IMG/VR virus record: IMGVR_UViG_3300025086_000029
Span: 1 to 55,841 of that record
Strand: one strand, 5' to 3'
Origin: a virus
Length of the DNA: 55,841 bases
Each line of letters opens with the position of its first letter. The stretch's first letter is position 1. A program made the translations under genes and the position numbers. The notes under the pieces were generated by a model, which did not search any database, had not been told where the DNA came from, and saw only the letters and a program-made list of their open reading frames with translations. Below, in pieces: positions 1 through 8,079 of the stretch.

Positions 1-100
1 GTTCTAATGTAAATGCAGTTGTAGATCCATTACCAGAATATACTGATGCAGCTTTACTTGCTACAAATCTATTTCCAACTTCATTACCTATATATGGCAT
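1..100 (-). CDS. Tail fibre protein, N-terminal fragment (runs off the left edge)
   Basis: An ATG at 98-100 follows a GGAGAT ribosome site and opens a frame of 33 codons to the window edge. The protein begins MPYIGNEVGNRFVASKAA, a start typical of marine phage fibres whose N-terminus attaches to the tail. It lies just downstream of the 102-467 gene. The other window end holds a fibre C-terminus on the same strand, so these are probably the two ends of one gene. A direct end-to-end join does not keep the frame, so sequence is missing between them. Partial. Confidence 0.6.
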   Translation of the reverse strand, partial: MPYIGNEVGNRFVASKAASVYSGNGSTTAFTLE

Positions 101-101
101 A

Positions 102-467
102 TTATGTTATCTCCATAATGCTCAATGTACCACTTAGTTTATCTGCTACACTACAATCTATAGTAATCTGATCTGTTGTTTCTAATACAACCTTATTACC
201 TGCTAGTAGTTCCAACGCAGATCCAACTGGAATAGGTGCGTTCTGAACAATAATACTTGTTCCGTTTGCTGTATTGTTTGTCACGGCTCTGTTTGCTGTA
301 TCACTTACTAATCTTACTGTCGCAGTAACTTGTGCAGTATGTATATTGGATAACACTAATCCAAGTATGATTGTTGTTACACCACTTCCTGCCGTGTAGA
401 CTACATATGGAGTTCCAGCACTAGCAGGCTCGGCTGCAAAATTAACGACTTTAAATGTGTTTGCCAT
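102..467 (-). CDS. Small virion-associated protein
   Basis: 121 residues, rich in Thr, Val and Ala and predicted by eye to be mostly beta-strand, without signal peptide or membrane segment. It sits between two fibre genes and resembles the 130-residue protein at 51342-51734 in size and in its alternating Val/Thr pattern (TTIILGLVLSNIHTAQ here, NSILVSEDSGNADTLTVSL there). A role as a fibre accessory or tail protein is inferred from position only. Starts MANTFKVVNFAAEP. Confidence 0.55.
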   Translation of the reverse strand: MANTFKVVNFAAEPASAGTPYVVYTAGSGVTTIILGLVLSNIHTAQVTATVRLVSDTANRAVTNNTANGTSIIVQNAPIPVGSALELLAGNKVVLETTDQITIDCSVADKLSGTLSIMEIT

Positions 468-471
468 ATTA

Positions 472-2004
472 TTATCCTAACGCTATTGCTAAAGCTGTTG
501 CTTCATTGGCAGCTAAAGTTGCTGTTGTTGCACCTATATCACTTAATACTTCACTAGCACTTCTGCCCTCTATGCTTGTACCATCAACTCTTAAAAAATC
601 ATTATCGGCTATACCACTTGTTGCCACTAATACATTACCATTAGATATACCAGTTGACAAAGTAGCAGTTGTAGTTATTGCCGTACCATTTAGTGTCATG
701 GCATCTGCTTCTAATGTGCCATCTATATCTGCATCTCCAGAAATATCTAGTGATCCTGCGTCTAATTCACCTGTTAATGTAATATTTCTAAATGATGAAA
801 CATCTTTATTGGCATCTACTGTAACTGTCTTACTAGCAACTACAGTACCAACTGATGCACCTGTGTCGTTATAATTAAGTTCTGCTGCTGTTGATGTAAC
901 AGTTGTACTAGCTATAGATAAAGCATCTGTCTCTAATGTTCCGTCTACATCTACATCACCAGATATATCCAAGTCTGCCATAACTGCCGTGCCAGTTATT
1001 GTAGGAGCGGTAAGAGTTTTGTTTGTTAATGTCTGTGTATGTGTTTCTGATACTAAGGTTGAATTACTACCTGCTGGTAGTGTCAATGTATTACTAGCAC
1101 CTACAGAGTGAGCTTGTGCTGTTAAGGTCTGTGCATGAGCATTACTAACTTCACAGTAAAATTTAATTTGCGATGCTGATCCACTATTAGATTTAAGATC
1201 GATTAATCCACCTTCTATTGTAAGATCATCTCCTACAGATAAATCTGCACTAAGAAGCACATTACCATTTATATCAATCGTTGTTGCAGCGATCTGTATT
1301 TCTGTATCAGCAACTAAATCTAACTGTCCATCGGTAGAAGAGTTTATATATAGTGCAGTATCTCTAAATTGTATTTTATTATTAGTGCCTATAGTTGTTG
1401 TAGCATCAATACTAACTGCACCATCAATATCAACAATATCTAAGTTTGTTGTGCCATCAATATCAGCATCTCCAGATACATCTAAACTTCCTGCATCTAG
1501 CTCACCTGTAAGAGTTACATTTCTAAAGCCAGTAATATCTTTGTTAGTATCTACAACAGCCGCTTTTGATGCAGCTACAGTTCCTGCCGTTATACCATCT
1601 ATAGACTCAAGATCATTCTCATTTATATCTGCGGAGCCTATAACAAAGCTACCAGCAGTTACTGAACCACTTACTGAGGTATTACCACTAGCATCTAAAA
1701 AAACTGTTTTAGCAGCAGGTAGAGTACAAAACACAGTTCTTGTACCAGAACTCCAATTAACAGCATTATTAGAATTAGAACTAGCAAGTATTGTTGTTCT
1801 AGCAAGTGTAGTACCAGATGATGTAAATGTACCCAGACCGACTTCAAAGTCTGTATTATCTGTGCAACAATAATAAGTCGTATCCCCATTACTTAAATTA
1901 GCAGTAAAAGTTTCAAAACCAGTAACAGCACCACCTAATGTTAATGTACCAGTGCCAGTTGTGGTAGATGACTCCTTTATTCTATCTGATATTACTAATG
2001 CCAT
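472..2004 (-). CDS. Tail fibre with internal repeats
   Basis: 510 residues. The N-terminus (MALVISDRIKESSTTTGTG) is the conserved tail-attachment type of marine podovirus fibres. The body is a repetitive beta-structured shaft: the block around VTLTGELDAGSLDVSGDADI occurs twice (about residues 160-190 and 410-440), each time after a KDI/KDV-SFRN stretch. The same SGDADIDGT style recurs in the fibre fragment at the right window edge. It ends without a recognisable receptor-binding or chaperone domain. The start codon overlaps the stop of the upstream gene at 2004. Receptor-binding apparatus is the likely role. Several long plus-strand frames opposite it are shadows of the repetitive composition. 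Confidence 0.75.
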   Translation of the reverse strand: MALVISDRIKESSTTTGTGTLTLGGAVTGFETFTANLSNGDTTYYCCTDNTDFEVGLGTFTSSGTTLARTTILASSNSNNAVNWSSGTRTVFCTLPAAKTVFLDASGNTSVSGSVTAGSFVIGSADINENDLESIDGITAGTVAASKAAVVDTNKDITGFRNVTLTGELDAGSLDVSGDADIDGTTNLDIVDIDGAVSIDATTTIGTNNKIQFRDTALYINSSTDGQLDLVADTEIQIAATTIDINGNVLLSADLSVGDDLTIEGGLIDLKSNSGSASQIKFYCEVSNAHAQTLTAQAHSVGASNTLTLPAGSNSTLVSETHTQTLTNKTLTAPTITGTAVMADLDISGDVDVDGTLETDALSIASTTVTSTAAELNYNDTGASVGTVVASKTVTVDANKDVSSFRNITLTGELDAGSLDISGDADIDGTLEADAMTLNGTAITTTATLSTGISNGNVLVATSGIADNDFLRVDGTSIEGRSASEVLSDIGATTATLAANEATALAIALG

Positions 2005-2438
2005 TACTTTAACTCTATTGTTAGATTCCCTGCATTAATTCTAAATATATCACCACTCGCTATTGCCTTACTCGCATCCAAAGCCCCTACAAAAAGTATG
2101 TTACCACTACTAGAGGCATCGGCTATAAAAACATGTGTTACTGTATCTGTGCCACCACCTCCAGAAGCTGGGAACTCTATATTTGCTGCATTGATTGCAG
2201 TCTGTGTATCTGTTGAATCTGCACCTATCGTTGTCCAACTAGATGCTGCTACTTGTTGTCTTGCATAGTTTGTAAAGTTTGCTTCTGTTACTGATCCAGT
2301 TTCAGCCGCACTCACTGCCGTTGCAAGTCCTACATAAATACTATCTCCAGGGGATGAAAAACTAAGAGAGTTGTTTTTGAATATATAATGTAATAATCTT
2401 CTCTCTAAAAAATTGGTCGCTGCATTTGCTGTTGCCAT
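2004..2438 (-). CDS. Structural protein, Gp80-like family member (tentative)
   Basis: 144 residues beginning MATANAATNFLERRLLHYIF, an N-terminal signature I know from many marine phage virion proteins that sit beside the fibre genes. It contains a short hydrophobic helix and then a beta-rich Thr/Ala/Gly body with a SGGGGTD linker near residue 98. No enzyme motif is visible. Position between the tail adaptor genes and the fibre suggests a tail or fibre-base component. The family name is from memory and would need a profile search. Confidence 0.5.
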   Translation of the reverse strand: MATANAATNFLERRLLHYIFKNNSLSFSSPGDSIYVGLATAVSAAETGSVTEANFTNYARQQVAASSWTTIGADSTDTQTAINAANIEFPASGGGGTDTVTHVFIADASSSGNILFVGALDASKAIASGDIFRINAGNLTIELK

Positions 2439-2447
2439 TTAAGTCTC

Positions 2448-3095
2448 CTATGTTCTTCTAGATTGAGGTAACCCTCTTCTGTACGCATCTGCATCTTCTC
2501 TTGCTTCAGCTAAATCTTTAACTCTTGCTATTGTTTCTAAGAATCTACCATTATAAAGATCAAGTAAATCTTTTTCTCCTTTTAAGTATACATATGCTTC
2601 AAATAAACTACCATAAAGTAAAGCAAAAGGAGCATTTGTACTCACCCAAGTTGTACCACTATCAGCTCCTGCTGTTAAACTTGCTGGTCTATAGTAATAG
2701 TGTAATTCTAAAGCGTAATTACTATCTGGTGTAGGACCTACGATAAAATTATCTACATCAAACCTTGCATAATATTTAGGAAGACCTGTAGTTGAAGAAG
2801 AAGGGGTATATTCTCTTATATAGTTTACATCTTTTTGATGCAAAAAACTTTCTGATCCAGAAGTCGTTATCTGTAATGAAAATGATGCTAAATAATCAGA
2901 AGGAACAGATAAAAACTGATCTGATGAAGTAAAAGCACTTGTAACATTTTTTCTAAAATATTCTAAATCAACTGTTTTAAAAATACGCTCTTCAGCAGCT
3001 TTTATAAAATCAGGTAAATGAGTTACAAACGATGTTTCTGCATTATCCGTATAATCTTGTATTGCTGTTTTTAATGTTGCTAATGTAAAACTCAT
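2448..3095 (-). CDS. Head-tail adaptor-like protein
   Basis: 215 residues. The helical N-terminal part (TLATLKTAIQDYTDN, then a PDFIKAAEERIFK helix), the following VPSDYLASFSLQI segment, and a C-terminal helix rich in Arg, Glu and Ala (ETIARVKDLAEAREDADAYR) match the phage adaptor type seen between connector and tail tube in podoviruses. No catalytic motif. Its start overlaps the stop of 3095-3595 by one base, placing it in the connector/tail operon. Assignment rests on pattern and context. Confidence 0.6.
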   Translation of the reverse strand: MSFTLATLKTAIQDYTDNAETSFVTHLPDFIKAAEERIFKTVDLEYFRKNVTSAFTSSDQFLSVPSDYLASFSLQITTSGSESFLHQKDVNYIREYTPSSSTTGLPKYYARFDVDNFIVGPTPDSNYALELHYYYRPASLTAGADSGTTWVSTNAPFALLYGSLFEAYVYLKGEKDLLDLYNGRFLETIARVKDLAEAREDADAYRRGLPQSRRT

Positions 3096-3595
3096 TATCC
3101 TACCACCGTCACTGGACCTGCTGTTACAATTCCTCCACCACCTTTTTTACTGCCTGTAGTTGCTGTTTCACCATTGGCAGAAAAAGTATAAGAATCATTG
3201 TCTACTTTTGTTATACTATATCCTGATGCCTGTTGTAAAACAGATACGCTAAAACCATCAAAAGGGGAAACATTTCTAAACCTTACAGTATCTGAAGTAG
3301 ACCTTCCATGATTAACTTCTTTAACAGTAATAACTGCAGAACTTGCTGACCCTGAAGTAAAAGGATTTAATTCTAATAATCTTTCTATGGCTACTTCAGT
3401 ACGATCTATTCTAGAGTTGTATAATGCTTGAGGTTCAAAAGGGGGTTTTCTTGGAGTAAGCTGAGGGTGCTTTTCCTCATACTCAGAACGATGGACAATT
3501 GAGCCATTCCACTCTTTTACCTTTTCTCTAAAGGGAAAGGCAAATCCACTACGGTCAGAAATAAATTTAGCTTTTTTACCAAGTGCAAATTTCAT
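3095..3595 (-). CDS. Structural protein of the connector/tail operon
   Basis: 166 residues. Starts MKFALGKKAKFISDRSGFAF, an N-terminus common in HMO-2011-like and other marine podovirus virion genes. The N-terminal third is basic with Arg/Lys-Pro stretches (HPQLTPRKPPFEPQ). The C-terminal half is a beta-rich domain (SGYSITKVDNDSYTFSANG) ending in a Gly-rich tail. Overlaps 3592-4260 by four bases (ATGA type), so the two are translationally coupled. Function unknown; a head-tail joining part is likely from position. Confidence 0.5.
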   Translation of the reverse strand: MKFALGKKAKFISDRSGFAFPFREKVKEWNGSIVHRSEYEEKHPQLTPRKPPFEPQALYNSRIDRTEVAIERLLELNPFTSGSASSAVITVKEVNHGRSTSDTVRFRNVSPFDGFSVSVLQQASGYSITKVDNDSYTFSANGETATTGSKKGGGGIVTAGPVTVVG

Positions 3596-4260
3596 ATCAA
3601 TCCATAATAAGTTGTACTAGGGGTTAGACTTAAACTCGCTCTATCCCTATCTTCAGCAGCAGCTCTTTCAAATTCTTCTTCATACACTGCTTTTAATATT
3701 TTAATTCTATCTGGAGCTCTTTTCATAGCTAAATAATAAGCTAATCCTGCTGTTAAACAAGGATAAAACCTAAAAGGTACATCAACAGTATTCACAGAGG
3801 CATCAACATCTTGTATTCTAGTTAAAGCATCATAATGTAAAACATCTGTACTATTTTCTGGAGCTGACCATATTTTTAAATTAGGTGTTATTTGTCTGTC
3901 TAAGAAAAATTGACTTGGTCTACCTGTAGTTGTTTTAGTAGGTAAATTAATATAATCATCCCTACTTATTCTGGTCATACTAAAATCTGTACCACTTCTT
4001 CTAACAACCATACTTAGTATATCTATTACATCAGCACCTAATGTATAATCTACATCATTAGCTGTAAGAGCCTGTGTTCTTTGAGTAATAGTCCATTGGT
4101 TTAAGCCTCTGTTAGCCCAGTCTGCAAATAATAAATTCATAGAACGTCTGGCTGTTCTTAAATCGTAACCTGTACGAACTTCAATACCACATCTTTCAAA
4201 TGCTTCTTCAATGTATTCAGCTACATCTATTTCAAAATCTACAGAACTTGAAGTTGCCAT
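3592..4260 (-). CDS. P22 gp4-like head completion / tail accessory protein
   Basis: 222 residues. The pattern EYIEEAFERCGIE near residue 14, then TARRSMNLLFADWANRGLNQW (residues about 35-55), and a C-terminal KRAPDRIKILKAVYEEEFERAA helix are the hallmarks of the P22 gp4-type packaged-DNA-stabilising adaptor that docks under the portal ring. Length is near the family norm. It is the first gene after the basic microprotein cluster and is coupled to the downstream 166-residue gene by a four-base overlap. Family membership is from memory; no enzyme motif is expected or seen. Confidence 0.6.
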   Translation of the reverse strand: MATSSSVDFEIDVAEYIEEAFERCGIEVRTGYDLRTARRSMNLLFADWANRGLNQWTITQRTQALTANDVDYTLGADVIDILSMVVRRSGTDFSMTRISRDDYINLPTKTTTGRPSQFFLDRQITPNLKIWSAPENSTDVLHYDALTRIQDVDASVNTVDVPFRFYPCLTAGLAYYLAMKRAPDRIKILKAVYEEEFERAAAEDRDRASLSLTPSTTYYGLI

Positions 4261-4263
4261 TTC

Positions 4264-4386
4264 CTAAGCCTTTTTCATTACTTTTTTCTTTTTACCCAAC
4301 TTTTTAAAATCTGCTCCTGTTATTTTATTTTTGGGAGAAGCCATACTAGCTAACTTTTTTTGTTTGGGAGATAATTTCTTAACCAT
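4264..4386 (-). CDS. Lys-rich 40-residue virion-region microprotein
   Basis: I translated this by hand: MVKKLSPKQKKLASMASPKN, then about twenty more residues ending in a Lys-rich tail (LGKKKKVMKKA). Fourteen of its 40 residues are Lys. The SPKQKKLASMA...KITGADFK pattern is one I recognise from short conserved genes next to connector genes in marine phages. It fits exactly between its neighbours, with stop at 4264 and start at 4386, which argues against chance. DNA binding or condensation is plausible but unproven. Confidence 0.6.
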   Translation of the reverse strand: MVKKLSPKQKKLASMASPKNKITGADFKKLGKKKKVMKKA

Positions 4387-4503
4387 TTAACTTACCTTTC
4401 TAGGTCTGCCTCGACCTTTTTTCATAGGGGCTTCTTTTATTTTACTACATTGGCATATCTTTGGGAAAAAAGATAAAACCCATTTATAAAATTTTGTTAC
4501 CAT
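4387..4503 (-). CDS. 38-residue protein with AT-hook-like motif
   Basis: Hand-translated frame starting MVTKFYKWVLSFFPKICQCS and ending in KKGRGRPRKVS. The GRGRPRK core is the classical AT-hook that binds the minor groove of AT-rich DNA, which suits this AT-rich genome. The N-terminal half is amphipathic or hydrophobic with two Cys (CQC). The gene fills the gap between the 40- and 56-residue basic genes with no wasted bases. No clear Shine-Dalgarno, so translation may be coupled. Confidence 0.5.
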   Translation of the reverse strand: MVTKFYKWVLSFFPKICQCSKIKEAPMKKGRGRPRKVS

Positions 4504-4505
4504 AT

Positions 4506-4676
4506 TTAAGCCTTTTTAGTTACTTTTTTCTTCTTTTTCTTTTTAGGAAACCCTGCTTTCATATTGGCATAAGCTTCTTTAGAAATAGTGCTATTCTTTT
4601 TTGATCTAGAAATACCTTTTTTCTTTCTTTTATTAATATTATCATATAATCCTGGTTTACTCACTTGCTTCTCCAT
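4506..4676 (-). CDS. Small basic protein (56 residues)
   Basis: The frame is open from a GTG at 4709, but the ATG at 4676 has the better ribosome site (GAGGA five bases upstream) and gives MEKQVSKPGLYDNINKRKKK. The rest is a Ser/Lys core (SRSKKNSTISKEAYANMKAG) and a C-terminal run of seven Lys. KPGLYxNIxxRK plus SKxxYxxMKAGF is a pattern I know from conserved marine phage microproteins. Overlap with 4697-4975 disappears with this start. Likely nucleic-acid binding; role unknown. Confidence 0.6.
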   Translation of the reverse strand: MEKQVSKPGLYDNINKRKKKGISRSKKNSTISKEAYANMKAGFPKKKKKKKVTKKA

Positions 4677-4696
4677 GTTTCCTCGTGTCATAGCCA

Positions 4697-4975
4697 TTAA
4701 CACTTCCACCTTTTTCTAGATTGACGTAAACGACTATTTGGGTTTTTTGCAGCTTTAGGGAACTTCTTCATTTGACCTGCCGATCTCGCACAATAAGACT
4801 TACGTCTTTTTGCAGCTTTACTTCCAGGCTTGACCTTCCCTGTAACAGCAGTCTTTAATTTACTTCCAGGATTTGCTCTCCTATAAGCAGCAACCCCTTT
4901 CTTAGTCAAGCCAGCTCCACTTTTAGTGGGTCTTTTATGTCCAGACTTAATGGACATTTTAGGCTCTTTAGCCAT
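4697..4975 (-). CDS. Basic protein of the DUF6321 type
   Basis: 92 residues, strongly basic. The order GAGLTKKGVAAYRRANPGSKLKTAV...KRRKSYCARSAGQMKK...NPNSRLRQSRKRWKC matches the DUF6321 family of phage proteins, with two conserved Cys (in SYCAR and at the C-terminus). Function of the family is not established. Its placement in a run of four Lys/Arg-rich genes directly after head genes suggests a virion DNA-associated role (inference). Overlaps the stop of nothing; its start touches 4975. Confidence 0.65.
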   Translation of the reverse strand: MAKEPKMSIKSGHKRPTKSGAGLTKKGVAAYRRANPGSKLKTAVTGKVKPGSKAAKRRKSYCARSAGQMKKFPKAAKNPNSRLRQSRKRWKC

Positions 4976-5259
4976 TATGATAAAAACAAAGTAAGTTTGT
5001 TACCACTTCCAGTGAACCCATGTATATATGCTCCATTTTCAGCTAATACCCCTGCATCTGGAATATTTAAAGTATGTAATCCAGTAGGAAAACTTTGAAG
5101 TAGTATAGTTGCTCCACCTGATCCATCTTTAACAGTTAAAACACCAGCAGAGTTACCAAAAATTACAATTTGTCTTATTCTTGATCTAGACGGACCAACG
5201 ACGGCTGCACTATCACCCTGATCGTGATTAAATGCTTTTACATCTGAACGACCTGCCAT
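4975..5259 (-). CDS. Small structural protein
   Basis: 94 residues, beta-rich, no signal peptide or membrane segment. Starts MAGRSDVKAFNHDQGDSAAV. The pattern RIRQIVIFGNSAGVLTVKDG...LNIPDAGVLAENGAYIHG resembles short capsid-decoration or tail proteins of marine phages. It follows an intrinsic terminator (5274-5300), and the ribosome site AAGGAG is well placed. It probably depends on readthrough or on its own weak promoter. Confidence 0.55.
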   Translation of the reverse strand: MAGRSDVKAFNHDQGDSAAVVGPSRSRIRQIVIFGNSAGVLTVKDGSGGATILLQSFPTGLHTLNIPDAGVLAENGAYIHGFTGSGNKLTLFLS

Positions 5260-5273
5260 ATAAATCTCCTTAT

Positions 5274-5300
5274 AAAAAAGATGGGGGTATTAACCCCCAT
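5274..5300 (-). terminator. Intrinsic terminator after the 208-residue structural gene
   Basis: On the minus strand the perfect stem ATGGGGGT/ACCCCCAT with a four-base loop is followed by CTTTTTT. It lies immediately after the stop at 5304 and partially shields the downstream 94-residue gene. Confidence 0.85.
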
Positions 5301-5303
5301 AGA

Positions 5304-5930
5304 TTAAGCTTCGTAACCCATCAATTCAATGAATAACTTACCTGCTGTGTAATCTGCATCTGTTGCAGCACCAGTCGTTAGATATAAAAACTCATCTGCT
5401 GCAGGAACACCAGTAAAATAAACCTTACTTCCAGTTGTCGCGTCACCTGCGTTAACTAGTAATGTTTCTGTTAGATCACCAATAGCTCCATCTTCAACAC
5501 CAGTACCTTCTGTTGCAGAGTGTACGTTAATGTCTGGATCACCACCAGCAGGAGCTTCAAAACATTCCATACTACCTGTTAAGATTGTACCGTTTCTAGC
5601 CGCTGTGATTTGACCAATGTGACAAACTAAAGATGTGCCGTTTACACCAATGATGTCACCAGAACCAGTTGATCTTAAACCTGTTAAGTCAATTAATATT
5701 CTAGTTGTGATAATACCACCACTTCTTTGTACGGAAGTTCTGTAGATAGTTCCAGAACCTGTAGTAATACCAGTTCCAGCTTCTACTGCCATTGTATTTG
5801 CGTCAAAAGATGCAAATCCAGCAGTAGATATAGACATTTGAGTAGTTTCAACTCCTGTACCTGTTGCAGTAGCAATAGACGAGTATCCACCTTCGGAACG
5901 TAAGGTTCCTTTAAAAGTTGTATTAGCCAT
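5304..5930 (-). CDS. Structural protein downstream of the capsid gene
   Basis: 208 residues, beta-rich, starting MANTTFKGTLRSEGGYSSIA. It ends with DADYTAGKLFIELMGYEA, a tail I associate with abundant virion proteins encoded next to the major capsid gene in HMO-2011-type and related marine phages. No enzymatic motif. It is isolated by two strong terminators (5998-6024 upstream, 5274-5300 downstream), so it is expected to be expressed as a single-gene message at a set fraction of capsid level. Decoration or head-fibre role is inferred. Confidence 0.6.
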   Translation of the reverse strand: MANTTFKGTLRSEGGYSSIATATGTGVETTQMSISTAGFASFDANTMAVEAGTGITTGSGTIYRTSVQRSGGIITTRILIDLTGLRSTGSGDIIGVNGTSLVCHIGQITAARNGTILTGSMECFEAPAGGDPDINVHSATEGTGVEDGAIGDLTETLLVNAGDATTGSKVYFTGVPAADEFLYLTTGAATDADYTAGKLFIELMGYEA

Positions 5931-5997
5931 ATAAACCTCCTATCTGGCTGAGTCAGTCACATTATTATGACTGTTAGGGATAAAATCAGTATTACAC

Positions 5998-6024
5998 AAA
6001 AAAAGGCGACACGCAAGTGTCGCC
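5998..6024 (-). terminator. Strong intrinsic terminator after the major capsid gene
   Basis: Minus-strand stem GGCGACAC/GTGTCGCC with a TTGC loop, followed by seven T. It sits 22 bases after the capsid stop codon, the classic position for limiting readthrough out of the most highly expressed phage gene. Confidence 0.95.
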
Positions 6025-6046
6025 TTTGATTTTAAATTTATTAGCC

Positions 6047-6955
6047 TTATACTCCAGGAGATCCAAACACACATCTTGGGTCTGAAACACCGAAGCTATA
6101 TCTCTCACGAGCTTTATATCTGACGTTACCAGTATCAAAGTCACCTTCCATACTTGTAGCGATTCCTGCTCTTTCAAAATGCTTAAATCCATTAGGAGCA
6201 TCAGTTTTAATGAAAAACGCATCTGTATCTGTTAAGAAATGATTGATAACATAACCCTGAGGTAACATTCCCATGTTCTTAACTGCATTTATATCATTAT
6301 CTGCTGTTCCGGGACGTAAGTTAGAAGCCATTAATCTTTCAGCAATAAACTGTAGTGCTGGTGGAATAATTAACTTCTGTCCTTTGAGAGCAATCTTTAG
6401 TCCTCTTTCATCAATAAAAGCTGCAATATCAATTAATGCTTGTTCTAAAGAAGTTTCATTTAAATCAGCTGAGTTAGTTAATTCATTTTTGAATGTACCA
6501 CCTGCTGCTGTTGGATGATCTGTAGCACAAAGCTCTTTACCATCACCAAATGTAAACGTACTGTCAAACGCATTGTTTAATACAGAAGCTGCTTTCACTT
6601 GCTTAGTATTAGACATGGAACGAGCTAACGCACGAGTATAACGAGAACTAAGTTTGTCGTAAAGGTTATCTTCTACGGCTTCCTCAGTAATCGCAAACGC
6701 TAGTGCGATTGTTTCATGTGTGTACCTTGCTGTGAAGGACTCATTAGCAGTGTCAAACGATACGGCAGCACCTTCTGCTTTTTCGGGTGCTGTTCCAAAG
6801 CCTGACAACATTACCTCTTCTTCAAACGCTCTGTCTGAAGATTCAGTATCGTAAATTTCGGCATGTTCGTTATCATACCTATCATACTCCAAACCAAATA
6901 GAGCGTTTAATCCAGGCTCTAATTCTTTAAGGAGTTGGGATCTTGCAATAGCCAT
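6047..6955 (-). CDS. Major capsid protein
   Basis: 302 residues with good Shine-Dalgarno (AAGGAG) before the ATG. The opening MAIARSQLLKELEPGLNALF, the acidic A-domain-like YDRYDNEHAEIYD, the ETIALAFAITEEAVEDNLYD helix-strand, and the closing NVRYKARERYSFGVSDPR are those of the Mu gpT-like/HK97-fold major head proteins of marine phages. Length is right for an HK97 fold without a protease domain. It follows scaffold and GroES-like genes and is followed by a strong terminator, as expected for the main virion subunit. Confidence 0.85.
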   Translation of the reverse strand: MAIARSQLLKELEPGLNALFGLEYDRYDNEHAEIYDTESSDRAFEEEVMLSGFGTAPEKAEGAAVSFDTANESFTARYTHETIALAFAITEEAVEDNLYDKLSSRYTRALARSMSNTKQVKAASVLNNAFDSTFTFGDGKELCATDHPTAAGGTFKNELTNSADLNETSLEQALIDIAAFIDERGLKIALKGQKLIIPPALQFIAERLMASNLRPGTADNDINAVKNMGMLPQGYVINHFLTDTDAFFIKTDAPNGFKHFERAGIATSMEGDFDTGNVRYKARERYSFGVSDPRCVFGSPGV

Positions 6956-6967
6956 ATCAATATCTCC

Positions 6968-7588
6968 TTATAGACCAGTAGTTGCAGAATGAAATGGAAG
7001 ATTTAACTTCACCAAGAAGCGAACTCCTGCTGATGCTACATCAATATCATTGAAACCGTCTTTTATTCCAACAATTCTGAAGTTATCAGTATTTGTAGTT
7101 GCTCCTGCTGTAGTTACGGATATTTCTCCAGTAGAAATATTACTATTTCCAGTAGTAGAACCGAATCCAGTACCTTCAGCATTGGAATGAACAAGTGCCT
7201 GAGCAGTTGCTACATTAGTTAAACTTGCATCTCCTTGTATTTCATAAACCTGATTAGGGTTATCATACACAAACACAGTTGCTTCTGTGCCTGATTTTAA
7301 AAGAGATGTTCCAGGATAAAAGTTATCGAATTTTGGCTTACCTGAAAGATCAATATATTCACATCCAGCCATAACACCTAAGATTGCTACACTTCCACCA
7401 TCAGCAGCACTAACGTCTACAAGTCCATTAGTCAACGGAATTACCATGTCACCTTGATAGATGGCAGAGGATGATCCAGCAGTTGCACTAACTTGAACCT
7501 TGTATGGAGTTAACCCATTTGAGTTGGGTGCAGAACCCAAGAGATTATAAGGACGTAAACCAAAAGGGGCATCTATATTACTTGCCAT
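6968..7588 (-). CDS. Capsid-associated (decoration-type) structural protein
   Basis: 206 residues starting MASNIDAPFGLRPYNLLGSA, a common N-terminus of virion proteins encoded directly ahead of major capsid genes. Beta-rich with YQGDMVIPLTNG and VLGVMAG-type strands near residues 45-75. No protease or enzyme motif. It lies 12 bases from the capsid gene in the same operon. Cementing/decoration or minor capsid role is inferred from context. Confidence 0.6.
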   Translation of the reverse strand: MASNIDAPFGLRPYNLLGSAPNSNGLTPYKVQVSATAGSSSAIYQGDMVIPLTNGLVDVSAADGGSVAILGVMAGCEYIDLSGKPKFDNFYPGTSLLKSGTEATVFVYDNPNQVYEIQGDASLTNVATAQALVHSNAEGTGFGSTTGNSNISTGEISVTTAGATTNTDNFRIVGIKDGFNDIDVASAGVRFLVKLNLPFHSATTGL

Positions 7589-7611
7589 TTTTTAGTTTCC
7601 TTCTCTAAAGT

Positions 7612-8073
7612 TTACTCGGCAGTACCTTTATTACCACCGAAAGTTACACGACTTTGCCTTTCTGGTTTCAGAATAGGCATACTAGGGTGTTGTTCCCTCA
7701 TCATATCGTTATCCACAGCTTTCATTTGATCTCTAGTCATATTTTTAAAATATTCCTGTCGTTCAGCTTTGGATTCTAATGGGAACCTTGCGAGTATTAA
7801 GCCACCCACCCCTATAACACCAGCATGTTTTCCATCCTGTACTGTAGGAGCTTCAAAATCGGGGTACTCGTCTGCACGAACTAATTCAAAGCCTTCGCGA
7901 AGCCTTGCAGAAAGGTTTTTCTTATCATCAAATCCCATGATTGACTCACGGATCCAACGATGAGTATAGCCTTCTGGAGCTGGGGGAGCATCTAAAGTAG
8001 ATGGTGGTGTCCACGGTTTCCTGCGTGTTTGTTTTTCACGAGTAGCTGTGGTGCGTGAAGTGCGATCTGTCAT
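7612..8073 (-). CDS. Conserved head-operon protein of unknown function
   Basis: 153 residues. A basic disordered N-terminus (Thr/Arg/Pro-rich, to about residue 35) precedes YTHRWIRESIMGFDDKKNLS and LREGFELVRADEYPD. The C-terminus is Met/Arg/Pro-rich. I recognise the HRWIRES/GFELVRADEYP signature from phage head gene clusters, where it lies between scaffold and capsid genes, but no function is known. Likely a minor virion or assembly protein. Confidence 0.55.
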   Translation of the reverse strand: MTDRTSRTTATREKQTRRKPWTPPSTLDAPPAPEGYTHRWIRESIMGFDDKKNLSARLREGFELVRADEYPDFEAPTVQDGKHAGVIGVGGLILARFPLESKAERQEYFKNMTRDQMKAVDNDMMREQHPSMPILKPERQSRVTFGGNKGTAE

Positions 8074-8079
8074 AATGAT

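Noticed and set aside
455-1873. Long plus-strand frames opposite the fibre gene (455-874 and 1385-1873)
   Set aside because: They mirror the repetitive fibre codons on the other strand, have Ala/Ser/Val-rich shadow composition and no ribosome sites.
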